In this document: positions 33,641 through 43,222 of the stretch, in pieces | Position numbering within the stretch: position 1 is the first letter of the stretch | Layout: each line of letters begins with the position of its first letter | From: Molanna angustata | Taxonomy: Eukaryota; Arthropoda; Insecta; Trichoptera; Molannidae | Length of the DNA: 64,000 nt | Reading direction: 5' to 3' | Assembly: GCA_963576475.1 (NCBI GenBank) | Contig: OY754980.1 | Coordinates: 29,557,563-29,621,562 of the forward strand | Position numbers and translations under genes: made by a program | The notes under the pieces: generated by a model | Database searches by the model: none | Told to the model about the DNA's origin: nothing | What the model saw: only the letters and a program-made list of their open reading frames with translations

Positions 33641-34237
33641 AAAAAATGATATAATCGAGAAAAAACTCTAAACAGATATATCGAAAAATTATCAATCAAG
33701 AATAAAATCTAATAAGCTCAGATTGTTGAAATCATAAAAAGGCAAGGTGCCTAAAATCAAAATATCATTTCTCAACTCATAGCTAACTGAAGTTTAAAAA
33801 AAAAACACAGTATTTTGTGTCGTTTTAGCCATAGTATCTTTTTATATCTTCTTAAACTGTAAGCATTTTAAAATGACTAATACGCCAAAAAAGTTATTTG
33901 ATCGTCGTGAAACCAAAACCATTCGACGCAGAAAAAAAAGACGATTCCAACGGTGTATATAACTCAATATCGCCAAAATTGGCGTGTTAGTCAATTAGCC
34001 TTTCCACCGTCGACATAATGATAATATTTGTATTGCGGTAGATTTCATTATAATATGATGTTGATTGCGAGGGTATATATATAATAATCAATTGGTTTAG
34101 AAAAATAACAGTAATAAATTAAAACGTAAAAATATATTAAAAACATATTTTAATATTAATTTTTAGAATATACCATTTAAAAATTGGTAGTGCAATTGAT
34201 CCAACGCACTTCATATAGAATCGCCGCTGGATGTAAG

Positions 34238-34599
34238 TAGGTATTGAACTTGGCAAATGCGCTGTGAGATACCGGCTTTGAATAGTGTTCACTATTTTCT
34301 ATTATCATTGTTCTCGAGTGTCCCGTTAGAGCCGGATAATCGAAAAAACTTCGGAACATATCCCGTGGGATTGTTGGCACCCAATGGTGTCCTCTTATAG
34401 ATAGGAGCTCTTCAAGGTGCCATTGGTCACGCGGACTTTGTGACCACGAATAACAATTTTAAAGCCTTTAAGAAGTTTTGAGATCTTGGTCATACTCCTG
34501 ATGTTTCTTCGATCAGAGTCCACGAGTGTGAATCTTCCATTCACATTCGTCGATTTTTCTTTTGCACTATGGTGTTTTTCTTGTCGTTACTTAGCGTTC
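34238..34599. other. Unassigned stretch
   Basis: No gene or matching repeat seen. Confidence 0.4.
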
Positions 34600-34825
34600 T
34601 GTGAAGGGTCCGATTACAGTCGGAAGTAGCGAAATAAAAAAAAAACAAGAGGCATAAGAGTAATAATCAAATTTTTGTAGCGACTTTTTATAGTAAAAGA
34701 CCATTCCAAGGGCGCTTTTGATTATTTGTTGGCTCTGCGAAACAGAGAAGTATAGCAGTTTACTGAATGCCCCAAAACTCTGCTTTCCATGAACTTCAGA
34801 AAGCATCCGTTTACACTAAACCACA
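34600..34825 (-). mobile_element. LINE 3' UTR-like repeat family E
   Basis: CATTCCAAGGGCGCTTTTGA and GCTCTGCGAAACAGAG match the copies at 4408 and 37195. Directly abuts the next LINE fragment. Confidence 0.5.
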
Positions 34826-35300
34826 ATAATAATAATAATAATAAGGACAATTTATAAAGCGCCGTTTAGTGACAACCGTGGTCACCTCAAGGGCGCTTTC
34901 AGTTTGCAAAAAAAAAAATTTAAAATTAGTCCTATAGCTAACACATTGAAAATGGTGAAACATAAAACTTAAAAAAATACAATAAGTTAAAATTAGTCCT
35001 ATAGCTAACACATTGAAAATGGTGAAACATAAAACTTAAAAAATTACCTAGAAATCACAAATTAATCTAGTTACATAATCCAGATGAAATTAATTATAAA
35101 AAAATAGTCGATTCAAAGTAAACTGGCATAATATTTAGTACACATAATATTATTGAACGGATGAAGGACAATCTGGATACGACTTGCGGAAAAGATGAGT
35201 TTTTAATTTCTTCTTGAATTCATTGATAGTTTTGGCACATCTTATATCCATTGGAAGATTGTTCCATGACTTTGGTCCAGAAACGCCAAAAGATCGATAT
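34826..35300 (-). mobile_element. CR1/L2-like LINE 3' end
   Basis: The minus strand encodes the last ~50 residues of a LINE RT: SFGVSGPKSWNNLPMDIR, CAKTINEFKKKLKTHLF, RKSYPDCPSSVQ, stop. Then a 3' UTR with AAAGCGCCC and a final (ATT)n tail (34826-34846). These C-terminal residues and an (ATT)n tail are typical of CR1/L2-type elements. A 67-bp duplication lies in the 3' UTR. Confidence 0.75.
34919..35042. repeat. 67-bp tandem duplication in a LINE 3' UTR
   Basis: TTAAAATTAGTCCTATAGCT and the following TGGTGAAACATAAAACTTAA occur twice, starting at 34919 and 34986. Confidence 0.9.
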
Positions 35301-35940
35301 AGGTATTTTGGCAATCAAAGTATAGTACATATAAATTGTAAATAAACATTAATTCTAGTTTGTTGGATGAAATTGCCGTTTTGTATTAACAAGATAAATA
35401 AATATGTCCTATTCACACATCTCGATTCACATACACATCTTAATACCAAATATACAATACGAGTTTCGTGAATTATTATCTTGGCTGATTCATAAACTCA
35501 TTGTTTAGTTTTCCTTTAGCATTCTGTAGTGTGCGCGGCGTGTTAACAGGCAACAGTTGTGGGCGTATTCCTCTATTTTATGCTCAGATATAGAATACGT
35601 TCAAATTGGTAATAATAATTTATGGTATTTATTTACGAGGTAATATTTATCATTATATTTATGTAAGTACAGGTAGGTACATATTATTTAAATAAAGGAA
35701 ATGTTTTCCCATCTCATTAACTCGCTGTCTATTTCACTTTGGAAATGAAGTTTCTTTGGATTGAATCGATTCAACAAAGATGAAAATTGAAAGTGTTCAA
35801 ACACTCACTGTTTAGTGAAACGATAAACTATAATTATTGTGGAATGATTTAAATTAGTTAATTCTAATGGGGTTTTGTGTAATGTATTACAATTTGACCA
35901 TTTTTATATTTTGTTTGAATGCATGTTTAAATACTTTATT
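35301..35940. other. Unassigned stretch
   Basis: No gene seen; it may include the decayed upstream part of the minus-strand LINE. Confidence 0.4.
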
Positions 35941-36245
35941 GGTATGTGGTTGGGACCAAAGTAACCGATGTCGCGGAGAGAATCGCCACTCTGAAATGGA
36001 ACTCGGTAGGACACATTGCCAGATATACAGATGGTAGGTGGACCCAGCGAGAGTCTTGGAGTGGCGTCCGAGACAGGGAAAAAGAAGCGTGGGACGTCCT
36101 CAGACACGGTGGTCGGACTGCATCAAAGCAGTGGCAGGGAGCAATAGTAAGCGGTGTACCCAGAAAGGGAGGAGTGGACGAAAATGGAGGCCTATGTTCA
36201 ACTCTGGATGCAATCAGGCGGATGAAAAAGAAACAGAAGATGTAG
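35941..36245 (+). mobile_element. RTE-type LINE C-terminal remnant
   Basis: VTDVAERIATLKWNSVGHIA and R..DGRWT in one frame continue in another frame as LEWRPRQGKRSVGRPQTRW. This is a single frameshift within the same C-terminal block seen at 31114-31997. A defective fragment. Confidence 0.8.
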
Positions 36246-36512
36246 TTGGGTAATAAATGAGGATAAGAAGAATGTCAGATGGAAGAAAGTATCCATTTGT
36301 TAATAAATTTATGAGGATAAGAAGGATGTCAGATTGAAGAAAGTATCCACTGGTAAATAAACTAATGAGGATTAGAAGAATGTCAGATGGAAGAAAATAT
36401 TCATTTGATTATAAATTAGGATAAAGAGGATGTCAGATAGAAGAAAGTATTCATTGGGAAACACATGTGGATAAGAAGAACATCAGAAGGATGAATGCAT
36501 TATTGGGTAATA
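36246..36512. repeat. Degenerate tandem repeat of about 55 bp, 4-5 copies
   Basis: GAGGATAAGAAGAATGTCAG followed by ATGGAAGAAAGTATCCATT recurs with drift, immediately downstream of the RTE remnant. Confidence 0.85.
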
Positions 36513-36764
36513 TTTTTTTTTCCTTCTCGCACGACAGCTTTACGCCAGGTACAGAATGACACCTGTTCATTATTTTATTTAATATTTTTTTTGAATCGCT
36601 GATCGCCCCAGAAGAAGACGTCTTTTTCAACAGGTAAACCATTTAACAAAACAGACATTCGTACGAGAGTGTTGCGAGCAACCACGTCTGTACGAGAGGC
36701 AGGTAAATTAAACAAGTGGTGTCTCATGTAGTTTTTTGTATCTAAACGCACATGAAATTACTTA

Positions 36765-37022
36765 GGCTGAGATGGGCTGGACATGTACAACGAATGCCAA
36801 CCTCACGGGTGCCGAAACGAATCATGACTGGAAACCAGGGTGGGAGAAGAAGGGCAGGAAGACCAATGCTGCGGTGGTAAGATGAGATCAGAAAGGATGC
36901 GGCTCAAAATCTCCAGGAGAGGAGCTGGAAAGTGGCAGTAGAGGGCAGGATGGGGTAGAGGCAAAAGTTAACAGAGGCCAAGGCTCGATTTGGGCTGAAG
37001 CGCCATCAAAGAAGAAGGAAGA
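36765..37022 (+). mobile_element. LINE C-terminal remnant (GRP-type tail domain)
   Basis: LRLRWAGHVQRMPTSRVPKR, GGRRRAGRPMLRW, then stops, QERSWKVAVEGR and TEAKARFGLKRHQRRR. Same general layout as 43622-44100 (RLRWLGH, RSRGRPR, AKA..GL, GCGCCAT near the end). An inactive fragment. Confidence 0.75.
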
Positions 37023-37070
37023 TGTAGGTATATGTACTTGTTCAACAAGGACATATTCATTTAAAAAAAA
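37022..37070 (+). mobile_element. SINE S1 3' tail fragment
   Basis: TATGTACTTGTTCAACAAGG and ACATATTCATTT plus A-run equal the 3' end of the SINE at 47245-47411 in the opposite orientation. Confidence 0.55.
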
Positions 37071-37194
37071 CCTTATAACCAACGTCAATTCTCTCTCTGA
37101 CTCTTCTCTCCCTTTCCGAACCAAAAAATCAGTATTCAGCTTTCCAAAATTTTGTCCACGCGGCAGGAATAAGTCAAAGATATCAGATATATTT

Positions 37195-37400
37195 CGTTTT
37201 TAATAATATTAATAATAGCGCCGTTTAATGATACAGGATCATTCCACGGGCGCTGATTTTTCGGTTTTAGGTAAGTTGCTCTACAAAACAAAGCGGTTTT
37301 AAGTCCTTTAGAGGAAGTGCTCTTACATTGAACACTGAACACTGTGGATATCTAGGGGCAATCTATTTCACTTAACAGGAACACTCACACCATAGCTCAG
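37195..37400 (-). mobile_element. LINE 3' UTR-like repeat family E
   Basis: TAATAATAGCGCCGTTTAAT, GGATCATTCCACGGGCGCTG and GTTGCTCTACAAAACAAAGC match the copy at 4408-4600. Confidence 0.55.
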
Positions 37401-37593
37401 AACTAGGCAAACATACAAGTCAATATAATAGATTCGTTGTTTTTTCTCGTTCAAAGGCTCACCATTAAATAACAATCAATGGATTCTAGATATATCTATG
37501 TAGTGAATAACGGATCAACTATTGGGATCGTAAACGAAACCAAATCCATTATTCATTTTGTCCTTTTCCTTTGTAAAATTCTATTTATCGCCC

Positions 37594-37800
37594 CTACAAA
37601 CTCTCCTCTTTGTCTAAATATTTACCAGAAAGATTTATATTGTAAGAGAAGGAAAGATTACCTATTCGTGTTAAAGTCCTTTCCTTTACGGTGATGTTCA
37701 TGATTGCATTGACTGGGATTTCTTTAAAACCATGATGGTTTTTATGAGGTTTATACGATAAAGTAACATTCAAAAGATTATCAATAGAAAATGAATCCAT
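37594..37800 (-). CDS. Hypothetical 68-aa frame beside the Penelope-like fragment
   Basis: Starts with MDSFSIDNLLNVTLSY just downstream (minus strand) of the ribozyme-like fold. I do not recognise it. Penelope-like elements often occur as partial head-to-tail copies, so it could be the start of the next copy, but it could equally be a chance frame. Confidence 0.25.
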   Translation of the reverse strand: MDSFSIDNLLNVTLSYKPHKNHHGFKEIPVNAIMNITVKERTLTRIGNLSFSYNINLSGKYLDKEESL

Positions 37801-38282
37801 TTTATTGAACTTTTAAAAAACACAAATCACTTTATTTACACCACTTTTTGAATTATTTTTAAAAGTCTACCGGTTTCAAAGCAACTGCTTCCTCCTCAGG
37901 ACTGATTATAACTAACTTTCTACGATTGTGTGTTATTGTTGTTGCGAGGTGGGAGTAGAGGGGATGAGGGGGGTGGTAAAGGGGCGGGGTCAATTTTTCC
38001 AAAGGAAACGTATTTATTAGTGGGCTATTTGTTAAAATTTGGTTATTTATAATATTTTCGCCTTTGTTTACTGCTTTCCTAATTTCTAAATCTTCTAAAT
38101 TATCTAATCTTTGACCCTGTTTGTGAACGTGTAAAATTTGAAAACCAGTGTTATTATCGAAACTATGATTATTTTCTATGATATGTTCTGCAAATTCCGA
38201 AAAGTTATTATTTTTTAGGCATCGGATATGTATTTGATTCGCGTTTTGAAGTTTCTCCCTGTTTTTTAAACAGCAGGGTTAC
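37801..38282 (-). mobile_element. Penelope-like element, 3' coding end
   Basis: The minus strand is open without Met for about 140 codons. It reads KNNNFSEFAEHIIENNHSF, ILHVHKQGQRLDNLEDLEIR, KGENIINNQILTNSPLI and later SPEEEAVALKPVDF before stop. The pattern (F)AEH..NH.F..., LH..KG.RL..LE.LEI.....I.N matches, as I know the family, the C-terminal GIY-YIG-type endonuclease end of Penelope-like retroelements. The reverse transcriptase is absent (5'-truncated). The end of the frame overlaps a hammerhead-like fold. Confidence 0.65.
37864..37903 (-). ncRNA. Hammerhead-ribozyme-like motif in the Penelope-like element
   Basis: Minus strand, in order: AGUC (stem I), CUGAGGA (conserved core CUGANGA), one extra G, GAAGC-AGUU-GCUUU (stem II and loop), GAA, A-C-CG-G-U (minimal stem III), A (cleavable H17), GACU (stem I). 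All invariant core bases of a hammerhead are present, stem I pairs perfectly over 4 bases, and stem II pairs over 5 (one G-U). Very short stem III is what is described for hammerheads of Penelope-like elements. Cleavage would fall between 37868 and 37867. Activity is inferred from fold only. Confidence 0.6.
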
Positions 38283-38361
38283 TCTTGAAGTTGATTTAAA
38301 TAAGATTAAGATCAGCTTCAGACTTAAGCAATATTTGAGGTTAAAATTAATTCAACAATTA

Positions 38362-38850
38362 TATACATACATACATACCATCAAGCCATATCCCTTACGG
38401 GGTAAGCAGAGAGAACCGAGCGCCATACTCCTCTATTTTTGCACACATGAATAAACGGAGCTCTCAGACCAGTAATGTCCGATCCAGGCATCTCAAAGGA
38501 AGCCAAAATTGCCGTACATAATGCAATCGTAGTGCCCATTTTGATGTATGCCAGTGAAACATGGACGTGGCAAAAGACGCATGGAAGTAGAATAAAAGCT
38601 GTGGAAGAGTATGTAATTGAACGATATATGATAGAATAAAAAATGAGGACATAAGGAGGGAATGCAAGATGAAGAAGAGTATTATAAGTAAAATGAAAGT
38701 GAATTCCTTGAGGTGGTTTGGACATATTGAAAGAATGAATGATGAACGACTGACTAAAAAAATATACATGGGTGTAAGGGATGGAGTGAATAGCAGGGGC
38801 CGCCCCAGAAAGGGATGGCATGACCATGTGAACAATAATATAATTAATTT
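38362..38850 (-). mobile_element. LINE family L copy with inverted 5' part
   Basis: From 38362 to about 38450 the minus strand holds the 3' end: (ATGT)n tail, stop, RVVSLPAYA-type terminus read as CKNRGVWRSVLSAYPVRDMA. From about 38451 to 38850 the plus strand encodes the preceding part (NGALRPVMSDPGISKEAK, VHNAIVVPILMYASETWTW, NSLRWFGHIERMNDERLTKK, GRPRKGWHDHVN). The topology, with the 5' segment inverted and a short deletion of about 30 codons at the junction, is that of twin priming. Confidence 0.8.
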
Positions 38851-39439
38851 ATACAAAAACTAATGGCAATTTCCAAATAAAACTTTGATCTTGACAAGTT
38901 TTTATGATTAAAGGTAGAGAAAGAGCAATAGTAGATAATGATCGAGTTCTGATTAATACATTTTTGAGATTGAGGCAAGATAAGAACGTATATGTTAAAA
39001 AAATCAAGATGCAAACTCTTTCCGGGGTAAAGATTTTTTTCTTATTTCCCCATTTCAAGTTGGTGAATCTAAATGTATTGTCCCGAAAATGTTTTCCGGT
39101 TTAAAGCAATTTTGCTCAAGTTCCGACCACGTCTTGTTATGATTTATGAAGGGTTACCAGGAGCCCGTTAATGTTCTTTTAAGATATTTTCTCCTATCGA
39201 AAATGTAAAAACGTTCGTGAATTTCTTTTTGTCATTTCACCGCGCCATTATGTATTCCCGCCGCCATTTTCATCACAAAGTTTGTCACGTGAAAACTGAA
39301 AATGCGTTTGGACGAAACGTGAGTCCATATTTGTTGTGTGATCAAGCGTACGGAGATATTCATCACAAAAGGTATTTTCATTCGAGTCATTTTGGATAAA
39401 TGAAGAATTGGCAAGATAATTATGATGAATATTTAATAT
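38851..39439. other. Unassigned stretch
   Basis: No gene or matching repeat seen. Confidence 0.4.
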
Positions 39440-39565
39440 CTCCAGGAGCTCAGGGCACCTTCAGGGCATACGACCTGTCATCGGCAGGTGTAACTGATCA
39501 CTATATGCGCTTGTGCAACATTCAACAATTACGCCTTCCTATTGAGTTCACTATCAATCCAATAT
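39440..39565 (-). mobile_element. Repeat family B fragment (B4)
   Basis: ACGACCTGTCATCGGCAGGT, TGATCACTATATGCGCTTGT and CGCCTTCCTATTGAGTTCAC match the family at 41066-41478. Confidence 0.7.
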
Positions 39566-39639
39566 TTTAATTTCTATATATTTTATAATTATTATAATAA
39601 TAATAATTACATCTTTTATATTTATTTGTATTTTTGTTA

Positions 39640-39918
39640 TTTTTTTGTCTTTTGTTAATTTTTTGATTTTTTATATAATTTGTTATTCGCCTAAGAATTT
39701 TGATTTCTATAAAAGAAAAACCTGTATTATTTTTATTTATACTATATATGTTCTATTATTTTTTTCTCTTGCTTTATTGTTCTCTATGTATATTTTTTGT
39801 AACGAAAAATGTTTCTGTTTATTTAAGGTGATGTGTTAATTATTTTGTTCTATTATATATAAATGTTTTTTTAACCATTATGTAGGTTAATAAATATTTA
39901 AATAAATAAATAAATTTT
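39640..39918 (+). mobile_element. Possible 5'-truncated LINE 3' UTR
   Basis: T-rich sequence ending in AGGTTAATAAATATTTAAAT and (AAAT)n at 39895-39918, next to family B sequence. No coding part. Confidence 0.35.
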
Positions 39919-41065
39919 AACTATGGATACCTATCTATGTATTCGTTTTGAAAATAAGTTCAAAAAAGACTATCACCATCTGTTCGCTATAATAATGTTA
40001 TATCGAACGATATTCCCATAATTGAGTTTATACATATGCATATGGGTAGATATGTATTGTGGTTCATTAATATTATGAGATTCAATATTTGTTACACTTT
40101 ATCCTACCTAGCTCCCCCCATACCTACAACATTTGCCTACAAAAGTCAGTTAGCATCAAGACCACACCGTGTGACCTTTATGTTCGAACTCTCATCAAAC
40201 AAATCATTCAAATCTGCACCATCGCCATTGAAGTTCAAGTTTATTGCTGTGATATTATGTGAGGTGAATATCAAGAGGCATATGGGATATTCACAGACAA
40301 CGGGAAAGGTAGGCAAATTATCCTTTCTTTTCCATTTTCCTGTCACTGGGTAAAAGCAGCGACACACACGCCATCTATAAATTAACGAGGAAAGCTTTCT
40401 GTAATGCTATTTATTGATAAATTAATATCATTGACATCCGACAGGAAAAAAAAACCAATGTTTGCGTATATGGAACTATTACATTATTGGAATCGACAAG
40501 ATCTTATAACTCATACCATTGAGTTCATATAAGTGAAAACTTTAGTGATTGAATGTTTTATGTATTATTTAGTGGATGTGTGATTTTGGTGAACGTAACA
40601 ATACAAAATAGATACTCCCCTTTTTTAATAAAATGGTTATTATGAAATATATCATGGAACTTGTACACCTTGTGAAATGTAATTTATATGAAAATTGTAA
40701 TTGATTCAATAAATAAATTTAAAAAAATTGATAACTCCATTGTGTTTCAATGAGATCGATTAATTTAAGGTGTTTATAATATTATGTGACGTATTTGTTA
40801 TATCATAATATTTTGAAAAAATAATAACGGCATAAATCATGTCACACGTGAAAGTGATATACTGGCAACATTGGGGAGTAGGTACAATATCACTTTATAA
40901 ATTGAAAAAAATGAAATGTTTTTTTATACAAATATCAAATACAGTTGATTGCTATTAGTTTTCACAACGAAGAGATAAGTGATACCTGTAGAAATGTCTC
41001 AATCTAGTTGATACATAATATATTAATCGAATATTTTTTTTATTGCATATACGCAAGCATTGGAT
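39919..41065. other. Unassigned stretch
   Basis: No gene recognised. At 40366-40430 a weak match to family B (GCCATCTATAAATTAACGAG, GTAATGCTATTTATTGATA) may be an old copy. An AATAAATAAATTTAAA run near 40710 could be a LINE tail. Confidence 0.35.
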
Positions 41066-41478
41066 TTTTTTCCCCGTCGGGAGTCAAATGATATTTTTTT
41101 TGACAAACTTTCAACATCTCAATAGAGACGAATTTGGAATATTATAGAAGAACCAGGAACTCGAGGCACCTACAGGCCTTACGACCTGTCATCGGCTGGT
41201 TTACTTGATCACTTTATGCGCTTGCGCAACGTTCACCAATTGTGCCTTCTTATTGAGTTCCCTTATCAATGCGAATTTCGAAAGTTCTATATATTTGAAT
41301 TATGAGTAACAAATCACGTGAAAATAAGACATTAAGTATTACTATTGCCATCTATGAAGTTACGAATGAACCCTTTTGTAACGCTATCTATTGAGATATT
41401 GGTTTATTTGTTAACAATGAGAGAAACAGTCCTTATAAATGAGTTGACGGTGTTCTCGCACAGATGTCACCCCTGAAC
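41066..41478 (-). mobile_element. Repeat family B, longest reverse copy (B3)
   Basis: Runs from CCCCGTCGGGAGTCAAATGA through CAATAGAGACGA, ACGACCTGTCATCGGCTGGT, TGATCACTTTATGCGCTTGC and TATTGAGTTCCCTTATCAAT to ACAGATGTCACCCCTGAAC. It is uninterrupted and so gives the best picture of the family: about 410 bp, no coding capacity, no clear terminal inverted repeats. Confidence 0.75.
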
Positions 41479-41484
41479 TTCCTT

Positions 41485-41590
41485 ACAACTACACAGTGCA
41501 CATCAAAACCTTTGACACTCTTACATTTTGCTGTCAGTAAGTGTTCTTGCTCTCCAATATGCTGGGGATAGTCCCTGTGTAACATAGTAA
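41485..41590 (-). mobile_element. LINE 3' UTR fragment
   Basis: GCTCTCCAATATGCTGGGGA and TAGTCCCTGTGTAACATA are the inverse of 46478-46575 in the LINE at 45801-46700, with related flanks. Confidence 0.6.
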
Positions 41591-42375
41591 CGCTGATAAT
41601 GTGTAATAATTTATTAGATAATTAGTGTGGATACATTAATCTTAGCTAGTTAAATTAATGTTTTTTGTCATGTTCTCTTTAAGGATATAAGCCGTAATTC
41701 CGGGATAAATAATCGCCTAAGCGGTTTATTGGGAAAGATCTGTATTAGCAGGTAAATCTTCCAATTTATTAGATTAGAACTAATTATTAAAGCGGTCGAT
41801 ATTGAGGACAGGTAGTGGATTTATTCTCATCCGTTTTCAACGGAAAACATCCATATTATATGTAGGGTTTTACCTATGTTGTTATATGTATGAAGAATTT
41901 TACTTTTTTACGGCGCTAGTCGATTTACTAATGATATTAATAACAAATAATCACTACAAATAAAACACTCAATTATTATTATTATAACCATTATAGGTAC
42001 ACTTCCTCAAAAGAATTAGCAGATCAATGCGTAAATTGTAATTTTTAATAGAACAAAATAAAATGCAACAAACGCATCATCAAGCTTTCAATTGGGAATA
42101 ATTCACCCATCCAGATACTTAACATGTCAAAGGATTAGGCTCTGAGGAGGTCTCTATATTACCTATCAACCCTACTGAATCCCGAATATTAACTTTAAAA
42201 AAATCTTTAACGATTCTACATGTATTCATTATTACCGTTTTTTGCATTTTTATTATTAATTTATTCGATAAATCTAAAATTTCAAAATTAAGGATTAACG
42301 ATTTTGAAATAATGCCAGTGGCTGAAATAATGAACGGTAATATTATTATTATATTACGAGAATGCCAAAGTCTCT
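41591..42375. other. Unassigned stretch
   Basis: No gene or matching repeat seen. Confidence 0.4.
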
Positions 42376-42498
42376 TAGGGCCGTATTTATAAACCATTCT
42401 CAGTGCTCGAGTCAATACTTAGCACACCGAAATGTATGGAATTTATCATGCTAAGCAATGAGAAAAATCTGAGTACGTTTTATAAATTCGGGCCGTAA
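42376..42498. mobile_element. Short inverted-repeat MITE
   Basis: GGGCCGTATTTATAAAC at the left and, inverted, GGCCCGAATTTATAAAACG at the right, about 120 bp apart, with CTCAG next to each arm. Termini of the GGGCC..TTTATAAA type are common in small Harbinger-like elements; this assignment is tentative. The target duplication is not clear. Confidence 0.6.
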
Positions 42499-42534
42499 TC
42501 TCGTTACCTTAAGCGGTGTATTTTCTTATTTCGG

Positions 42535-42630
42535 CCTTCGTGGCTCAGTTGGTCTGACTGACTGCTGATCCAAAGGACTCGGGTTCGATTCCCGGTAGAG
42601 ACTCAGATTTAATTGCGTTTTACGGCAATT
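42535..42630 (+). mobile_element. tRNA-derived SINE, family S2 head
   Basis: CGGCCTTCGTGGCTCAGTTG (A box), then GGGTTCGATTCCCGG (B box) and GAGACTCAGATTTAATTG. The related copy is at 57530. These are tRNA-like RNA polymerase III promoters, not a tRNA gene: no acceptor stem closes. Confidence 0.75.
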
Positions 42631-42775
42631 TCTTCCAATTACTTGTATTTCCAGCTCAGAGAAAAAATATAAGCGTGAGAAATGAATTTAATAAATTTCT
42701 CTTCTGCTGAGAATCGAACGGAGCACGCCCGCTCAGAAACCGAATGGCTAACCAACTGTGCCACGGCGGTCGATA
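42616..42775 (-). mobile_element. tRNA-derived SINE, family S3, most complete copy
   Basis: Minus strand: CGACCGCCGTGGCACAGTTG and GTTAGCCATTCGG (A box), CGTTCGATTCTCAGC (B box), body AGAAGAGAAATTTATTAAAT, and 3' end TTGGAAGAAATTGCCGTAAA like LINE tail T. It faces the S2 head at 42535, so two pol III-type heads point at each other across 240 bp. Confidence 0.75.
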
Positions 42776-43222
42776 CAGTTACTAAATATTTATATTGATT
42801 TATCGTCGTTTGTACGTAAATATAGGTAGGTAGCTACTTATCACACTGAAAATAAATTATGAGATATTTTCACAAACGGCAACCCCATGTTATAAATATA
42901 CGTCAATTTATGTGTCGCTGTGTTTTGATTTTTGTTTCTGTATCCGATGTCCTTTCAAATTCTCTCTAAATTTGTATGTAAAGCGCCGGGCGTATATATC
43001 GTATAATGAAAAGTTTGACAAAAGAGATAAATAATAAATTTATGCCAAACAAGTTTATAACATCCAGGGCTGTGTTCAGATACAACGCTCGACGTCGGGC
43101 GTCAAATGTACTTGAAGTTGCAGATTATTGTGTTTTTCACACCAATCTAACTGAACGTTTTATAGCGGTGTTTCAATCTGAACGCACCATCGGGCGTTTT
43201 AAATGTCAAATATCATAATATA
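42776..43222. other. Unassigned stretch
   Basis: Contains GCTGTGTTCAGATACAACGC and CGACGTCGGGCGTC, which resemble sequence near 44200-44300 (ACGACGTTCCATCTGAACGC); possibly an old DNA element split by what now lies between. Not resolved. Confidence 0.3.

Larger units (their letters stand above)
28683..34012. mobile_element. Inverted-repeat DNA element of unassigned superfamily, second level
   Basis: Ends are CGACGGTGGAAAGG with (A/C)TA(T/A)TTGACTAAC(G/A) continuing on both sides in inverted orientation. The 4-bp direct repeat ACAT flanks them (28679-28682, 34013-34016). Because TCGA at the junction is palindromic, TCGA is an alternative 4-bp duplication. Both interior flanks carry repeated GACTAACGTGC motifs. 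Without the nested LINE it would be about 1.85 kb. No transposase frame was found. A 4-bp duplication fits several superfamilies, and I cannot choose among them. Confidence 0.7.
28060..34229. mobile_element. hAT element, outermost level of a nested cluster
   Basis: Left end CAGTGGCGACTGG, right end (minus strand) CAGCGGCGATTC, flanked by the perfect 8-bp repeat GATGTAAG (28052-28059 and 34230-34237). Deeper in, TTGGTAGTGCAAT is also shared in inverted orientation. Subtracting the inner element leaves about 840 bp, similar in size to the hAT at 4723-5598. No transposase is visible, so it is non-autonomous. Confidence 0.85.

Noticed and set aside
40036..40353. 105-codon plus-strand frame
   Set aside because: No recognisable domain, overlaps a minus-strand frame of similar length, and lies in low-complexity AT-rich sequence.
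42535..42610. Possible tRNA gene
   Set aside because: A and B boxes are present but no 7-bp acceptor stem closes and no normal cloverleaf forms. The sequence recurs with a non-tRNA body at 57530, so it is a SINE head.
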